DNA from: Phnomibacter ginsenosidimutans | GTDB lineage: Bacteria; Bacteroidota; Bacteroidia; Chitinophagales; Chitinophagaceae | DNA length: 64,000 nucleotides | Assembly: GCF_009740285.1 (NCBI RefSeq) | Contig: NZ_CP046566.1 | Span: 2,042,501-2,106,500 of the forward strand | Direction: 5' to 3' | Shown: one piece after another, positions 27,022 to 35,933 of the stretch | How the letters are laid out: each line of letters begins with the position of its first letter | Position numbering within the stretch: the first letter of the stretch is position 1 | Program-made: the position numbers and the translations under genes | The notes under the pieces: generated by a model | Databases searched by the model: none | Told to the model about the DNA's origin: nothing | The model's input: only the letters and a program-made list of their open reading frames with translations

Positions 27022-27513
27022 ATGCCCAGTTTTGATATAGTAAGCAAGGTAGACGGCCAAACGCTGGATAACGCCGTAAACGTGACCCGTAAAGAAATCA
27101 CCAACCGCTTCGATTTTAAAGGCAGCCATGTAGTGATGGATTTGGACAAGAAAACGTTTGTGCTGTCGCTGGAAGCGGATAGCGATATGAAAATGGAGCA
27201 AATGATTGATGTACTCATTAGCCGCAGCATTAAGCAGGGGCTCGATGGTCAGGCATTCGACCTTACCAAAGATGGTTTTCAAAGTGGCAAAGTGTGGAAG
27301 AAAGAAGTGCCCGTACGCAATGGCCTGAAGCAGGAAGACGCCAAGAAGATTGTGAAAATGATTAAGGACAGCGGCGCCAAAGTGCAGGCTGCCATTATGG
27401 ATGATATTATTCGGGTGACGGGTAAAAAAATTGACGACCTGCAGGATGTGATTGCCAAATGCCGTGGCGGCAACTTTGGCATTCCGCTTCAATTCGTGAA
27501 TATGAAGAGCTAA
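27022..27513 (+). CDS. yajQ: YajQ family cyclic-di-GMP-binding protein
   Basis: A 163-residue protein of the YajQ family (two ferredoxin-like domains), which in Xanthomonas and Pseudomonas binds cyclic di-GMP or nucleotides. The family start MPSFDIVSKVD, NRFDFKGS at about 31-38, SRSIKQGLDGQAFDL and the conserved C-terminal DDLQDVIAKCRGGNFGIPLQFVN are present. The function in Bacteroidota is not settled. It stands alone with its own promoter element. Confidence 0.93.
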   Translation: MPSFDIVSKVDGQTLDNAVNVTRKEITNRFDFKGSHVVMDLDKKTFVLSLEADSDMKMEQMIDVLISRSIKQGLDGQAFDLTKDGFQSGKVWKKEVPVRNGLKQEDAKKIVKMIKDSGAKVQAAIMDDIIRVTGKKIDDLQDVIAKCRGGNFGIPLQFVNMKS

Positions 27514-27552
27514 ATTGCTGATAATCAGCAATTACAAATTTCTTGAAAAAGG

Positions 27553-27585
27553 TTTGCGCATTTCAATCTGATTGGCCTACTTTTG
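27553..27585 (+). promoter_or_regulatory. Bacteroidota-type promoter of rpmE2
   Basis: TTTG (27553-27556) and TACTTTTG (27578-27585) are separated by 21 bases. This is the best full match to the Bacteroidota TTTG/TAnnTTTG promoter in the window. Confidence 0.75.
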
Positions 27586-27598
27586 CCGACCATTAACC

Positions 27599-27618
27599 AA
27601 CCCGGTCGCTGTCGGGTT
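27599..27618 (+). promoter_or_regulatory. Leader hairpin of rpmE2
   Basis: AACCCG (27599-27604) and CGGGTT (27613-27618) form a 6-bp hairpin near the start of a 5' leader of roughly 45 bases. L31 genes are often autoregulated through leader structures, so this may be a protein-binding site; it matches no class I can name. Confidence 0.35.
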
Positions 27619-27635
27619 GTAAAACAAAACATACT

Positions 27636-27884
27636 ATGAAACAAGACATTCATCCTAAGAGCTACCGCTTCGTTGTTTTCAAAGACATGAGTAATGGCAC
27701 TGCTTTTCTGAGCCGCTCTACTGCTGCCAGCAAAGAAACCATTACTTGGGAAGATGGTAACGAATACCCCTTGATTAAATTGGAAATTTCAAACACCAGC
27801 CACCCTTTCTACACTGGTAAAAACGTGTTGGTGGATACTGCTGGTCGTATTGATAAGTTCAAGAAGAAATACGCCAAGAAGTAA
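27636..27884 (+). CDS. rpmE2: 50S ribosomal protein L31 type B
   Basis: An 82-residue large-subunit protein. The start [21 protein letters not shown] and the C-terminal [25 protein letters not shown] are type B hallmarks. It contains no cysteine, so it is the zinc-independent form. It has its own promoter, leader and terminator, so it is a single-gene unit. Confidence 0.96.
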   Translation: MKQDIHPKSYRFVVFKDMSNGTAFLSRSTAASKETITWEDGNEYPLIKLEISNTSHPFYTGKNVLVDTAGRIDKFKKKYAKK

Positions 27885-27908
27885 TTCTAACGAACCATAC
27901 TACCTGTT

Positions 27909-27940
27909 TAAAAACTCCTGCCTTTGGCGGGAGTTTTTAT
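27909..27940 (+). terminator. Terminator after rpmE2
   Basis: An 8-bp stem CTCCTGCC (27915-27922)/GGCGGGAG (27926-27933) with one T-G pair and a three-base loop, followed by five T. Confidence 0.88.
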
Positions 27941-28015
27941 TTTTATACATCTGCTAATCTGCTGGAAAGAGTGACCGCTATTGGTAGTATATTGGCCCGC
28001 ATTTCGCTAGTATTC

Positions 28016-29161
28016 ATGATAGTTGTATACGATACCGCCCACAGTCGCCGACAGTTGTACCCCTTGTCTCTCACAAGGCCAATTGCCGATTTGCGAGTGG
28101 GTACAACTACGCTGGCCAACTGGTGGGCTATGCTGAGCCAGCTTCCAACAGCTACATTATCAGAAAAGTATTTGACATCAGTACTACCAGCCGCAGCTAT
28201 CTATCATTGCATTGACGCTACAGTGTTGCCCAATGCTGAACTATGCGCTGCTATTGTACAAATGAAGCCTGGCGAAGTGTTGGAAGACGCCTCTGGGATC
28301 ATTGCTTTTTGCACAACTCAGGCACCCGTTTTTGGGCAAATGCCTGTTTGGTCATCGGGCAAAACACTGGAGGTAACAGCAAAGCGTTTTGACCAAGCCA
28401 GCACTTTGGTGCAACTAAACCCAACATTCATACAGCAAACTTTATCGGATTCCAATCTGCTGTTGGCAAATGAATCGATTCGGCAAAGCAACACCGTGAT
28501 AGGGGAAACTTTGCACATCGCTTCAACGGCGAGTATGCAGGCTTGTATTATCAATACAACCGATGGCCCTGTCATTATTGATGAGCATGCATTCGTAATG
28601 GAGGGTTGCATTATTCGCGGCCCGGTATACATTGGCAAAGGCACTGTTATAAAAGCCGGCGCAAAAATTTACGGTGGTACCAGCATTGGCCAACGCTGTA
28701 CCGTTGGTGGCGAAATCAAACAGTCGATCATTCATAACTACAGCAACAAAGCCCACGATGGATATTTGGGTGACAGTTACATTGGCGAATGGTGCAATCT
28801 GGGCGCCGGCACCAGCAACAGCAATATCAAAAACACGGCTGGTGAAGTGAAAGTGTGGCAGCAGGCCTTACAAGGTTACATACCAGTAGGGGTAAAAGCA
28901 GGCACCATTATGGGCGACTATTCCAGAACCGCCATTAATACCAGCATCAATACCGGATGTTGCATTGGAGTGTGTTGCAGTTTACATGATGCTGGTATGG
29001 CGAGTGGTCATGTTCCCTCTTTCAGCTGGGGCCAGCATGAAAAGTATCAGCTCGAAAAAGCACTTGAACATATCCGCAATTGGAAGCAATTGAAAGGGCA
29101 GGAGCTAACCGAACAGGAAGCGCAAACGTTGGCGAATGTTTTCAATCACCATTCTGCTTGA
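28016..29161 (+). CDS. GlmU-like left-handed beta-helix sugar nucleotidyltransferase homologue
   Basis: A 381-residue protein of the Bacteroidota GlmU-like family. The N-terminal region (IVVYDTAHSRRQLYPLSLTRPIADLRVG) is a shortened nucleotidyltransferase-like domain with the SLTRPIADLR motif typical of this group. From about residue 180 the hexapeptide repeats of a left-handed beta helix begin (VIIDEHAFVMEGCIIRGPVYIGKGTVIKAGAKIY), with the NLGAGTSNSNIKN and GTIMGDYSRTAINTSINTG turns. It probably forms a sugar-nucleotide or acyl-transfer enzyme, but whether both activities remain is not clear. It ends 82 bases before tpiA on the same strand. Confidence 0.82.
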   Translation: MIVVYDTAHSRRQLYPLSLTRPIADLRVGTTTLANWWAMLSQLPTATLSEKYLTSVLPAAAIYHCIDATVLPNAELCAAIVQMKPGEVLEDASGIIAFCTTQAPVFGQMPVWSSGKTLEVTAKRFDQASTLVQLNPTFIQQTLSDSNLLLANESIRQSNTVIGETLHIASTASMQACIINTTDGPVIIDEHAFVMEGCIIRGPVYIGKGTVIKAGAKIYGGTSIGQRCTVGGEIKQSIIHNYSNKAHDGYLGDSYIGEWCNLGAGTSNSNIKNTAGEVKVWQQALQGYIPVGVKAGTIMGDYSRTAINTSINTGCCIGVCCSLHDAGMASGHVPSFSWGQHEKYQLEKALEHIRNWKQLKGQELTEQEAQTLANVFNHHSA

Positions 29162-29243
29162 TAAATGTCAGTCTTTCATTTCCATATTCACTTGTAATTT
29201 CAACGTCGAAAATCAATTCAATCATCAACCCATATTTTCACAA

Positions 29244-30011
29244 ATGAGAAAGTTTATTGCAGCCGCCAACTGGAAAATGAATTGCACCAAAGAGCAGGCT
29301 AAAACATTAGTAGAAGATTTACTCGCTATTTCACATACCCTCGACAAGCGTCATTTGGTGGTACTGGCAGTGCCTTATCCATACCTCATTATGGTGAAAG
29401 ATTTGGTGGGCCAAAACAACGACTACTTTACTGTAGCCGCACAAAACGTACACCACAAAGACCATGGTGCTTACACCGGAGAAATTTCTGCCGCTATGCT
29501 GGCATCTATTGGTGTGGAGTATGTAGTGATTGGCCACAGCGAACGCCGTGAACAATTTGGTGAGTCAAACGAATTGCTGGCACAGAAAATAAATATTGCA
29601 CTTGAATATGGTTTGAAACCCATCTTCTGCTGCGGTGAGCCGTTGGAAGTACGTGAAGCCGGCAGTCAAAATGAATATGTGAAAAAACAACTACAGGAAA
29701 GCCTTTTTCATTTGAGCACTGAACAAATGAAAAATGTTGTGATTGCATACGAACCCATCTGGGCGATTGGTACAGGAAAAACTGCCAGTATCGAACAAGC
29801 ACAAGACATGCATTTCCATCTGCGGGCCATGCTCATTAAGCAATATGATGAAAATGTAGCCAACTCTGTTTCTATTTTGTATGGTGGCAGCGTAAAAGCC
29901 GACAATGCTGAAGCCCTGTTCAACTGCCCATCTGTTGATGGTGGTTTGGTGGGTGGTGCCAGCCTCATAGCCGCCGACTTCGAAAAAATCATTGAAGGAC
30001 TGAAGCGATAA
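29244..30011 (+). CDS. tpiA: Triosephosphate isomerase
   Basis: Interconverts dihydroxyacetone phosphate and glyceraldehyde 3-phosphate in glycolysis. The 255 residues show the (beta/alpha)8 barrel motifs: AAANWKMN near residue 6 (Asn and Lys of the active site), VIGHSERR with the catalytic His near 97, and AYEPIWAIGTGKTAS with the catalytic Glu near 170 and loop 6. It also has SILYGGSVKADNA and GLVGGASL. The ATG at 29244 is preferred to an earlier opening overlapping the GlmU-like gene. Confidence 0.97.
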   Translation: MRKFIAAANWKMNCTKEQAKTLVEDLLAISHTLDKRHLVVLAVPYPYLIMVKDLVGQNNDYFTVAAQNVHHKDHGAYTGEISAAMLASIGVEYVVIGHSERREQFGESNELLAQKINIALEYGLKPIFCCGEPLEVREAGSQNEYVKKQLQESLFHLSTEQMKNVVIAYEPIWAIGTGKTASIEQAQDMHFHLRAMLIKQYDENVANSVSILYGGSVKADNAEALFNCPSVDGGLVGGASLIAADFEKIIEGLKR

Positions 30012-30032
30012 TCACAACAACAACCAACATAA

Positions 30033-30068
30033 AAAGCCAGTTACGCAAGTAGCTGGCTTTGTTTTTTC
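30033..30068. terminator. Terminator between tpiA and sua5
   Basis: A 12-bp stem (AAAGCCAGTTAC at 30033-30044, GTAGCTGGCTTT at 30049-30060) with a GCAA loop and a T-run. It lies between convergent genes. Confidence 0.9.
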
Positions 30069-30087
30069 TATTGTTTAAAAAATTGCA

Positions 30088-31098
30088 TCAATGCAAAACC
30101 GATGCACGTTGCAACCTGTCGTTGATGGCCTGCCCGATGCCTTCATTGGGAAATGGTTCTACCAAAATAGCATCGGCACCAAAATTGTCTGCATTTCGCA
30201 TGCTGGCAAACAGCTTACTCGCCACTTCATCAATACGAGAATCGTTCGATAGTGAAATCACTCGCAATAATGTGGTTGTGGCTGGAAAGTGATAAGCTGC
30301 AGCTATTGCTTCTTCATTTCCCCAACCCATGATGATCACTCTTTTGTCAGCTGCCAATGCACTTGTATCAGTGGCTTTGCCCAAATACAAAGGAGTATGT
30401 GTTGCGTAATGGGTTTTGAGCATTCCGGGTGCTACAGGGTGATCTTCAGCATGAGTTTTCAGCACAGGTGTAACGCCTGCTATTCTGGCTATGTCTTCCA
30501 TACTCACTTTGCCCGTTCTGCGGATAATCAATTGTCCGTCTTCTTCATCCACTATAGTGCTTTCAACACCCACTGTGCACGTGCCACCATCCAATATGTA
30601 AGGAATTCTCCCATGTAAACCTTCATACACATGGGCGGCAGTAACAGGACTTACATACCCAAATCGGTTGGCACTTGGCGCCACCAATGGAAAATCGAGT
30701 TGTTTCAACAGGGCTTGGGTGACAGGATGTGCAGGAAGACGTACTGCCACTTTTGAGCTGCCGGCCGTTACCACATCACTCACAATCGTAGGATTTTTAT
30801 CCAACAAAAAAGTAATTGGGCCGGGGCTGAAAGTATTCATCAGCAGCTTCATCACAGGTGAAATATGGAGCACATATTTTTTAACTGCATCAATATCCGG
30901 CACGTGCAAAATCAACGGATTAAAACGGGGCCGGTCTTTTGCCAGAAATATTTTCAAAACGGCTTCTTCCTTCAAGGCATTGCCCGCCAAACCATACACC
31001 GTTTCTGTAGGAATAGCAACAAGCTCTGCTTTACGCAACCAGTCTGCAGCAGCAACAATGTCTGTTCCGATTATTGTATCAAAAGAAGAAGAAGTCAT
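30088..31098 (-). CDS. L-threonylcarbamoyladenylate synthase (Sua5 type)
   Basis: Makes threonylcarbamoyl-AMP for the t6A37 modification of ANN-decoding tRNAs. The 336 residues have the YrdC catalytic domain (about 10-190) with VAIPTETVYGLAGNA near 28-42, KDRPRFNPLILHV near 54, and SSKVAVRLPAHPV plus VAPSANRFGYVSPV. The C-terminal Sua5 domain follows, with PGMLKTHYATHTPL. The length fits the two-domain Sua5 form, not the short TsaC form. The FkbM gene lies 21 bases upstream on the same strand. Confidence 0.93.
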   Translation of the reverse strand: MTSSSFDTIIGTDIVAAADWLRKAELVAIPTETVYGLAGNALKEEAVLKIFLAKDRPRFNPLILHVPDIDAVKKYVLHISPVMKLLMNTFSPGPITFLLDKNPTIVSDVVTAGSSKVAVRLPAHPVTQALLKQLDFPLVAPSANRFGYVSPVTAAHVYEGLHGRIPYILDGGTCTVGVESTIVDEEDGQLIIRRTGKVSMEDIARIAGVTPVLKTHAEDHPVAPGMLKTHYATHTPLYLGKATDTSALAADKRVIIMGWGNEEAIAAAYHFPATTTLLRVISLSNDSRIDEVASKLFASMRNADNFGADAILVEPFPNEGIGQAINDRLQRASVLH

Positions 31099-31119
31099 TG
31101 GCGCAAAGTTGCCACAATA

Positions 31120-31953
31120 TCATTCGCCAGCAAATTTGAATATGGCCATGTCAATCGGTTGGCTGCTCAAATCCAGTGGAATCAATTCTTCCCAGGCTGC
31201 AATTTGAAAAGCTTCATATCCTTTTTGCTCAAGCCAATCACTAATGTGCTTGGCTGATCCACCCAACGCCTGCAAATGCCGGTCATCGAGTTCCAACAAA
31301 AGTGTAGGATGATACGCATCAATCAGCTGCTCCATGCCTTGCAGCGCCAGCCATTCTGCCCCTTCAATATCCATTTTAATTATGTCGGGTATCGGGGCGT
31401 TCATTTCTGACAGCCATTCACCCAGACCTATCACTGCTACATCAAATGTTTCATTGGTTAAGGTGTTCGCCAGCGTTGCCATGCCGCGGTTATCGGCACC
31501 CGATTGATGAAGGGTGAGTGTTTGTTTTTCTTTTCCTATGGCCAGCGGTACTATTTCAAGATTTGGCAACGGTGGATTCAATTGAACATTAGACTGAAGG
31601 CGATTTAAGTTCACAGGTGAGGGCTCAAATGCTTTGACAGTAAGCTGCGGATACAATTTTGCTGCCTGCAATGCATAATAGCCAATGTTGGCACCGATAT
31701 CGTAAAAGCATTTTGCGGTGGCGAGTTCTTGTATGAGCCATTTGGTTTCCCGCAATTCATATCCTCCGTACCACAAAATTTGACGTTCGATGTGTTCAGC
31801 CAATTTGCAATGCAGCTGTACACCGTTGCCCAGTGGCTTTACAAAATCTATGTCCATCCATTGCTGGCGTTTAGCCAGTTGTATAAAGTATTTGAGCCCA
31901 CGATGAGGAAATGGAAAACGACCAATGTACCATTGAATAAGCTGCTGCAACAT
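31120..31953 (-). CDS. FkbM family methyltransferase
   Basis: A 277-residue SAM-dependent methyltransferase. Motif I reads CFYDIGANIGYYALQAAKLYP near residues 82-102, VKAFEPSPVNLNRL follows, and the FkbM signature IIKMDIEGAEWLALQGMEQL lies near 190-210. It is divergent from a glycosyltransferase gene starting 31 bases away and upstream of sua5 on its own strand. The neighbour suggests surface-glycan methylation, but the target is unknown. Confidence 0.87.
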   Translation of the reverse strand: MLQQLIQWYIGRFPFPHRGLKYFIQLAKRQQWMDIDFVKPLGNGVQLHCKLAEHIERQILWYGGYELRETKWLIQELATAKCFYDIGANIGYYALQAAKLYPQLTVKAFEPSPVNLNRLQSNVQLNPPLPNLEIVPLAIGKEKQTLTLHQSGADNRGMATLANTLTNETFDVAVIGLGEWLSEMNAPIPDIIKMDIEGAEWLALQGMEQLIDAYHPTLLLELDDRHLQALGGSAKHISDWLEQKGYEAFQIAAWEELIPLDLSSQPIDMAIFKFAGE

Positions 31954-31984
31954 CGGGCTAAAAATAATGATACTTTTGAATGCG

Positions 31985-33157
31985 ATGGTCGATCAGCAAG
32001 GTTATGTATTGTGGTTATGTAGTTGGTATCCAAACAAATTGGAACCTCTTGCCGGCGATTTTATCCAGCGCCATGCCAAAGCCGTTGCTGCAAAATTACC
32101 CGTTCACGTTTTGACTATCGTGGTCGATGAGTCGGCACAAATTACCCGGAAAATGTTGGTTGAAAAAAGGGTAGAAGGCCATCTCACGGAAACAATTGTA
32201 TATGTTCATTTGGGTTTAAAAGGACCAAAAATTTGGCAGAAATGGCAACAATGGAAAGCCATGCAGCGGGTGATGTTCGAGCAAACCAACCTGTTAGAAA
32301 AAACGGTCGGCAAGCCTTTACTCATTCATGCCCATGTGGCTATCTACGCTGGTTTATTGGCGCATCAATTGGCACTACATTGGCAGCTGCCGTATTACAT
32401 TTCCGAACACTGGACTGAATACCTACCCGAAGCGCAGCCTAACTTTAGAAAGGCCAACCCATGGCTAAGATGGCAATGGCGCAAATCCATGAGAGCAGCC
32501 GACAATCGTTCTGCAGTATCATCGTATCTGGCAGAAACACTTCGTGACATGTGTGGTAAACCTGTGTTGCGCATACCCAATGTGGTAGATACAAGCATTT
32601 TTGCCCCACAGGCCACTACTGCGGACCGTACAAGGTTGATTCACATTTCTACTTTCAGCCATCAAAAGCAGCCATTACAAATTTTACAGGCATTTGCGCA
32701 GTTGTTGGCCGACAAACCCAAGGCATTGTTGGTAATGATTGGCCCGGAAAGGCCCGCATTGAAAGCTGCGGCAACCATGCTCGGCATCGGGCATGCCGTA
32801 CAATGGCAAACTGAAGTACCGCAACAGCAACTAGTTCATGAAATGGCCCAAAGCAAAGCGCTGATCCTTTATTCGGCCTTTGAAACCTTTGGATGTGTTG
32901 TAATAGAAGCCTGGGCTACCGGCATCCCGGTTATTGCTTCAGACATACCGCCCATGCGGGAATTGCTCAACAACCGGCCAGGAAATTGGCTGGTACCCCT
33001 CAACAATACAGCTGCATTAGCCGCGGCTATGTCGGAGGCTTTGGCATCCAAAAAGAAGGTTAATCCGTCGGGATTCATGCAGCTAGATTTGGCTGAATTT
33101 TCCTTTGAAAATGTAGCAGAAGCTTTTTACAAGTTTTATGGTATAAACATGCTGTAA
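31985..33157 (+). CDS. Glycosyltransferase family 4
   Basis: A 390-residue GT-B glycosyltransferase. The N-terminus has WLCSWYPNKLEPLAGDFIQRHA, typical of GT4 enzymes that act on exopolysaccharide or teichuronic-type glycans. The acceptor domain includes ISEHWTEYLPEA. The C-terminal domain has RLIHISTFSHQKQP near 222 and the donor signature LILYSAFETFGCVVIEAWATGIPVI near 295-320. It shares a short divergent region with the FkbM gene. Donor and acceptor are not known. Confidence 0.87.
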   Translation: MVDQQGYVLWLCSWYPNKLEPLAGDFIQRHAKAVAAKLPVHVLTIVVDESAQITRKMLVEKRVEGHLTETIVYVHLGLKGPKIWQKWQQWKAMQRVMFEQTNLLEKTVGKPLLIHAHVAIYAGLLAHQLALHWQLPYYISEHWTEYLPEAQPNFRKANPWLRWQWRKSMRAADNRSAVSSYLAETLRDMCGKPVLRIPNVVDTSIFAPQATTADRTRLIHISTFSHQKQPLQILQAFAQLLADKPKALLVMIGPERPALKAAATMLGIGHAVQWQTEVPQQQLVHEMAQSKALILYSAFETFGCVVIEAWATGIPVIASDIPPMRELLNNRPGNWLVPLNNTAALAAAMSEALASKKKVNPSGFMQLDLAEFSFENVAEAFYKFYGINML

Positions 33158-33256
33158 TCAGCATCGTGTAATTGATTGATTTTCATTGTACTTCAAGTAT
33201 GGTAGAATGTGGGTAAAATAAGGACTTATCCACCCTCAGATAAGGCTGTTTTCCGG

Positions 33257-33264
33257 TACATTTG
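33257..33264 (+). promoter_or_regulatory. TAnnTTTG -7 element for gyrA
   Basis: TACATTTG lies 20 bases before the gyrA ATG at 33285. No clear -33 element is seen. Confidence 0.55.
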
Positions 33265-33284
33265 TCACCCTTGTAAACACACTT

Positions 33285-35898
33285 ATGGAAGATCAGCAAC
33301 TGCCACAGCAGACAAACGATTTCAACAGAATAATTCAGGTCAATATTGAGGAGCAAATGAAAACCGCTTACATCGATTATTCGATGTCGGTTATCGTTGG
33401 CCGTGCTCTACCCGATGTACGTGATGGTTTGAAACCTGTACACCGTCGTGTGCTCTATGCCATGAACGAATTGGGACTTGATTTCGGAAAGCCTTTTAAG
33501 AAAAGTGCCCGTATTGTGGGTGAAGTAATGGGTAAGTATCACCCGCATGGCGACTTGTCTATTTACGACACTATGGTGCGGATGGCCCAAGACTGGAACA
33601 TGCGATACACGTTGGTTGATGGTCAGGGTAACTTTGGTAACCAGGATGGTGACCCACCGGCAGCCATGCGTTATACCGAAGCCCGCCTGCAAAAGCTGGC
33701 TGAAAGCATTCTGGTAGATATCGAAAAAGAAACCGTTGATTTTCAATTGAACTTCGACGATAGTATGGAAGAACCCACTGTTCTTCCAACCCGTATACCG
33801 CAGTTGTTGGTAAATGGCGCCAGTGGTATTGCCGTTGGTATGGCAACCAACATGATGCCGCATAACCTTGGCGAAGTGGTGGATGGCTGTATCGCCTATA
33901 TCGACAACAAAGAGATTACCGCCGAGGAGCTCATTAAATACGTAAAGGCTCCCGATTTCCCAACTGGTGGTGTTATTCATGGTTTTGAAGGCATCAAACA
34001 AGGATTCCTTACAGGCCGCGGCAGGGTAGTACTTCGTGGTAAAGCCACAGTGGAAACCGATGACAAGGGCCGCGATAAAATCATCATTACCGAAGTACCT
34101 TATCAGGTAAACCGCGATACACTGACCGACAAAATTGGTCAGTTGGTGAATGAAAAGATTATCGAAGGTATCTCCAACGTTAACAATGAAAGTAACCTTA
34201 AAGAAGGCACCCGTGTTGTACTCGACCTGAAGAGAGATGCTGTTCCGCAAGTAATAATCAATCAGTTATACAAGTTAACTGAACTTCAAACTTCATACGG
34301 CATCAACAATGTAGCGCTGGTAAGAGGCCGTCCAAGAATCTTGAATCTGAGAGATCAGATTAGTGAGTTCGTAAACTTCCGCCATGAAGTTGTAGTACGT
34401 AGAACCAAGTTTGAACTGCGCAAGGCAGAAGAACGTGCCCATATTTTGCAAGGTTATCTGATTGCCTTGGATCATTTGGACGAAGTGATTCAACTGATTA
34501 GAAGCTCGGCCACTCCGGAAATTGCCCGTGAAGGTTTGATCAGCAATTTCGGCATGACTGAAATCCAGGCACGTGCCGTACTTGATTTGCGTTTGCAGCG
34601 CCTCACCGGCATGGAACGAGACAAGATCAAAGAAGAGTATGAAGAAATCATGAAACTCATTGACCATTTGAATATGATTTTGGGCAATGAGGACATGCGT
34701 TACGATATCATTAAAACAGAATTGCTCGAAGTAAAAGAGAAATTTGGTGATGCCCGACGCACTGAAATACAATACCTTGCCGATGAAATTTCTTTGGCGG
34801 ATCTTATTGAGCAAGAAGACGTTGTGGTGACTATATCAAATCTTGGCTACATTAAAAGAACCAGCTCCAGCGAATTCAGATTGCAACGCCGTGGAGGCCG
34901 TGGTGCCCGGGGTAGCCGTACCCGTCAGGAAGATTGGATTGAGCATATGTTTGTGGCCAATACCCACCATACATTGTTATTCTTTACTGAAAAAGGGCGT
35001 CTGTACTGGTTGAAAGTGTATGAAATTCCGGAAGGAGATAAGAACAGCAAGGGCAGGGCTATTCAGAATTTGATGCAGCTGCCTGGTGATGATAAGGTTC
35101 GGGCAATCATCGACATCGCCAATCTTGACGACAAAGAGTTTGTACAGAAACATTACATAGTTTTATGTACCCGTAAAGGCGTGATTAAAAAGACTTCGCT
35201 GGAAGATTTCAGCCGTCCAAGATCAACGGGTGTAAATGCTATTACTATCGTAGAAGGTGACCAGTTGCTGGAAGCTAAACTGACCAATGGGGAAAGTGAA
35301 ATCATGATGGCCGTACAATCAGGTCGTGCCATTCGTTTCCCTGAGGAAAAAGTTAGATCAACCGGCAGGGGGAGCCATTGGCGTTGGCGGTATTGAGGTG
35401 GATGATGCCAACGACGAAGTAATTGGCATGATCTGCGTTCAAAAAGAAGACCTCGACAAACGCATGATTCTGGTGGTGAGTGAAAAAGGCTTTGGTAAGA
35501 AAACACCAATTGACGAGTACCGGACTACCAATCGCGGCGGTAAAGGTGTTAAAACAATCAGTATTACTGAAAAGACTGGTAACCTGGTAGGAATTTTGAC
35601 CGTATCAGATGAGGAAGATTTGATGATTACCTGCAAAAGCGGCATTACGATTCGTACGGGGGTAGATAGCATTCGGGAAGCCGGTAGAGCTACACAAGGT
35701 GTGAAATTGATACGATTGGAGGATGATGACGCCATTGCAGCTGTAACCCAAATGGCCAAAGAAGAAGAGGAGGAAAACCTGCTGAATGAAGAAGGTGCCG
35801 ACGTTGCAGGAGAGATTTCGACTGAAACAAATGAACCTGACGCTGAGCAAAACCAACCTGATGATGCTGCTCCTTTAGCTGAGGATGCAGGTGAATAA
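33285..35898 (+). CDS. gyrA: DNA gyrase subunit A (frameshifted)
   Basis: Breakage-reunion subunit of DNA gyrase. The first frame (33285-35396) holds the winged-helix region and QRDR ([11 protein letters not shown], residues 85-94). It also holds catalytic Tyr130 in MRYTEARL, the coiled coil, and the start of the C-terminal pinwheel with the GyrA box QRRGGRG, which separates it from topoisomerase IV ParC. It ends at 35396 after an apparent extra G in GGGGG (35368-35372). Removing one G gives [16 protein letters not shown] and joins the second frame to 35898, with [17 protein letters not shown] and an acidic tail. The restored protein is about 870 residues. Gyrase is essential, so a sequence error is likely. 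Leu91 is equivalent to E. coli Ser83. Confidence 0.95.
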
Positions 35899-35933
35899 TT
35901 TGTAACAACACATTGTAAACCAATATTTCGATC

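Noticed and set aside
35368-35372. Programmed frameshift in gyrA
   Set aside because: No slippery heptamer or downstream pseudoknot, and frameshifting in gyrA is not known. Five other genes show the same kind of break, so a common technical cause is simpler.
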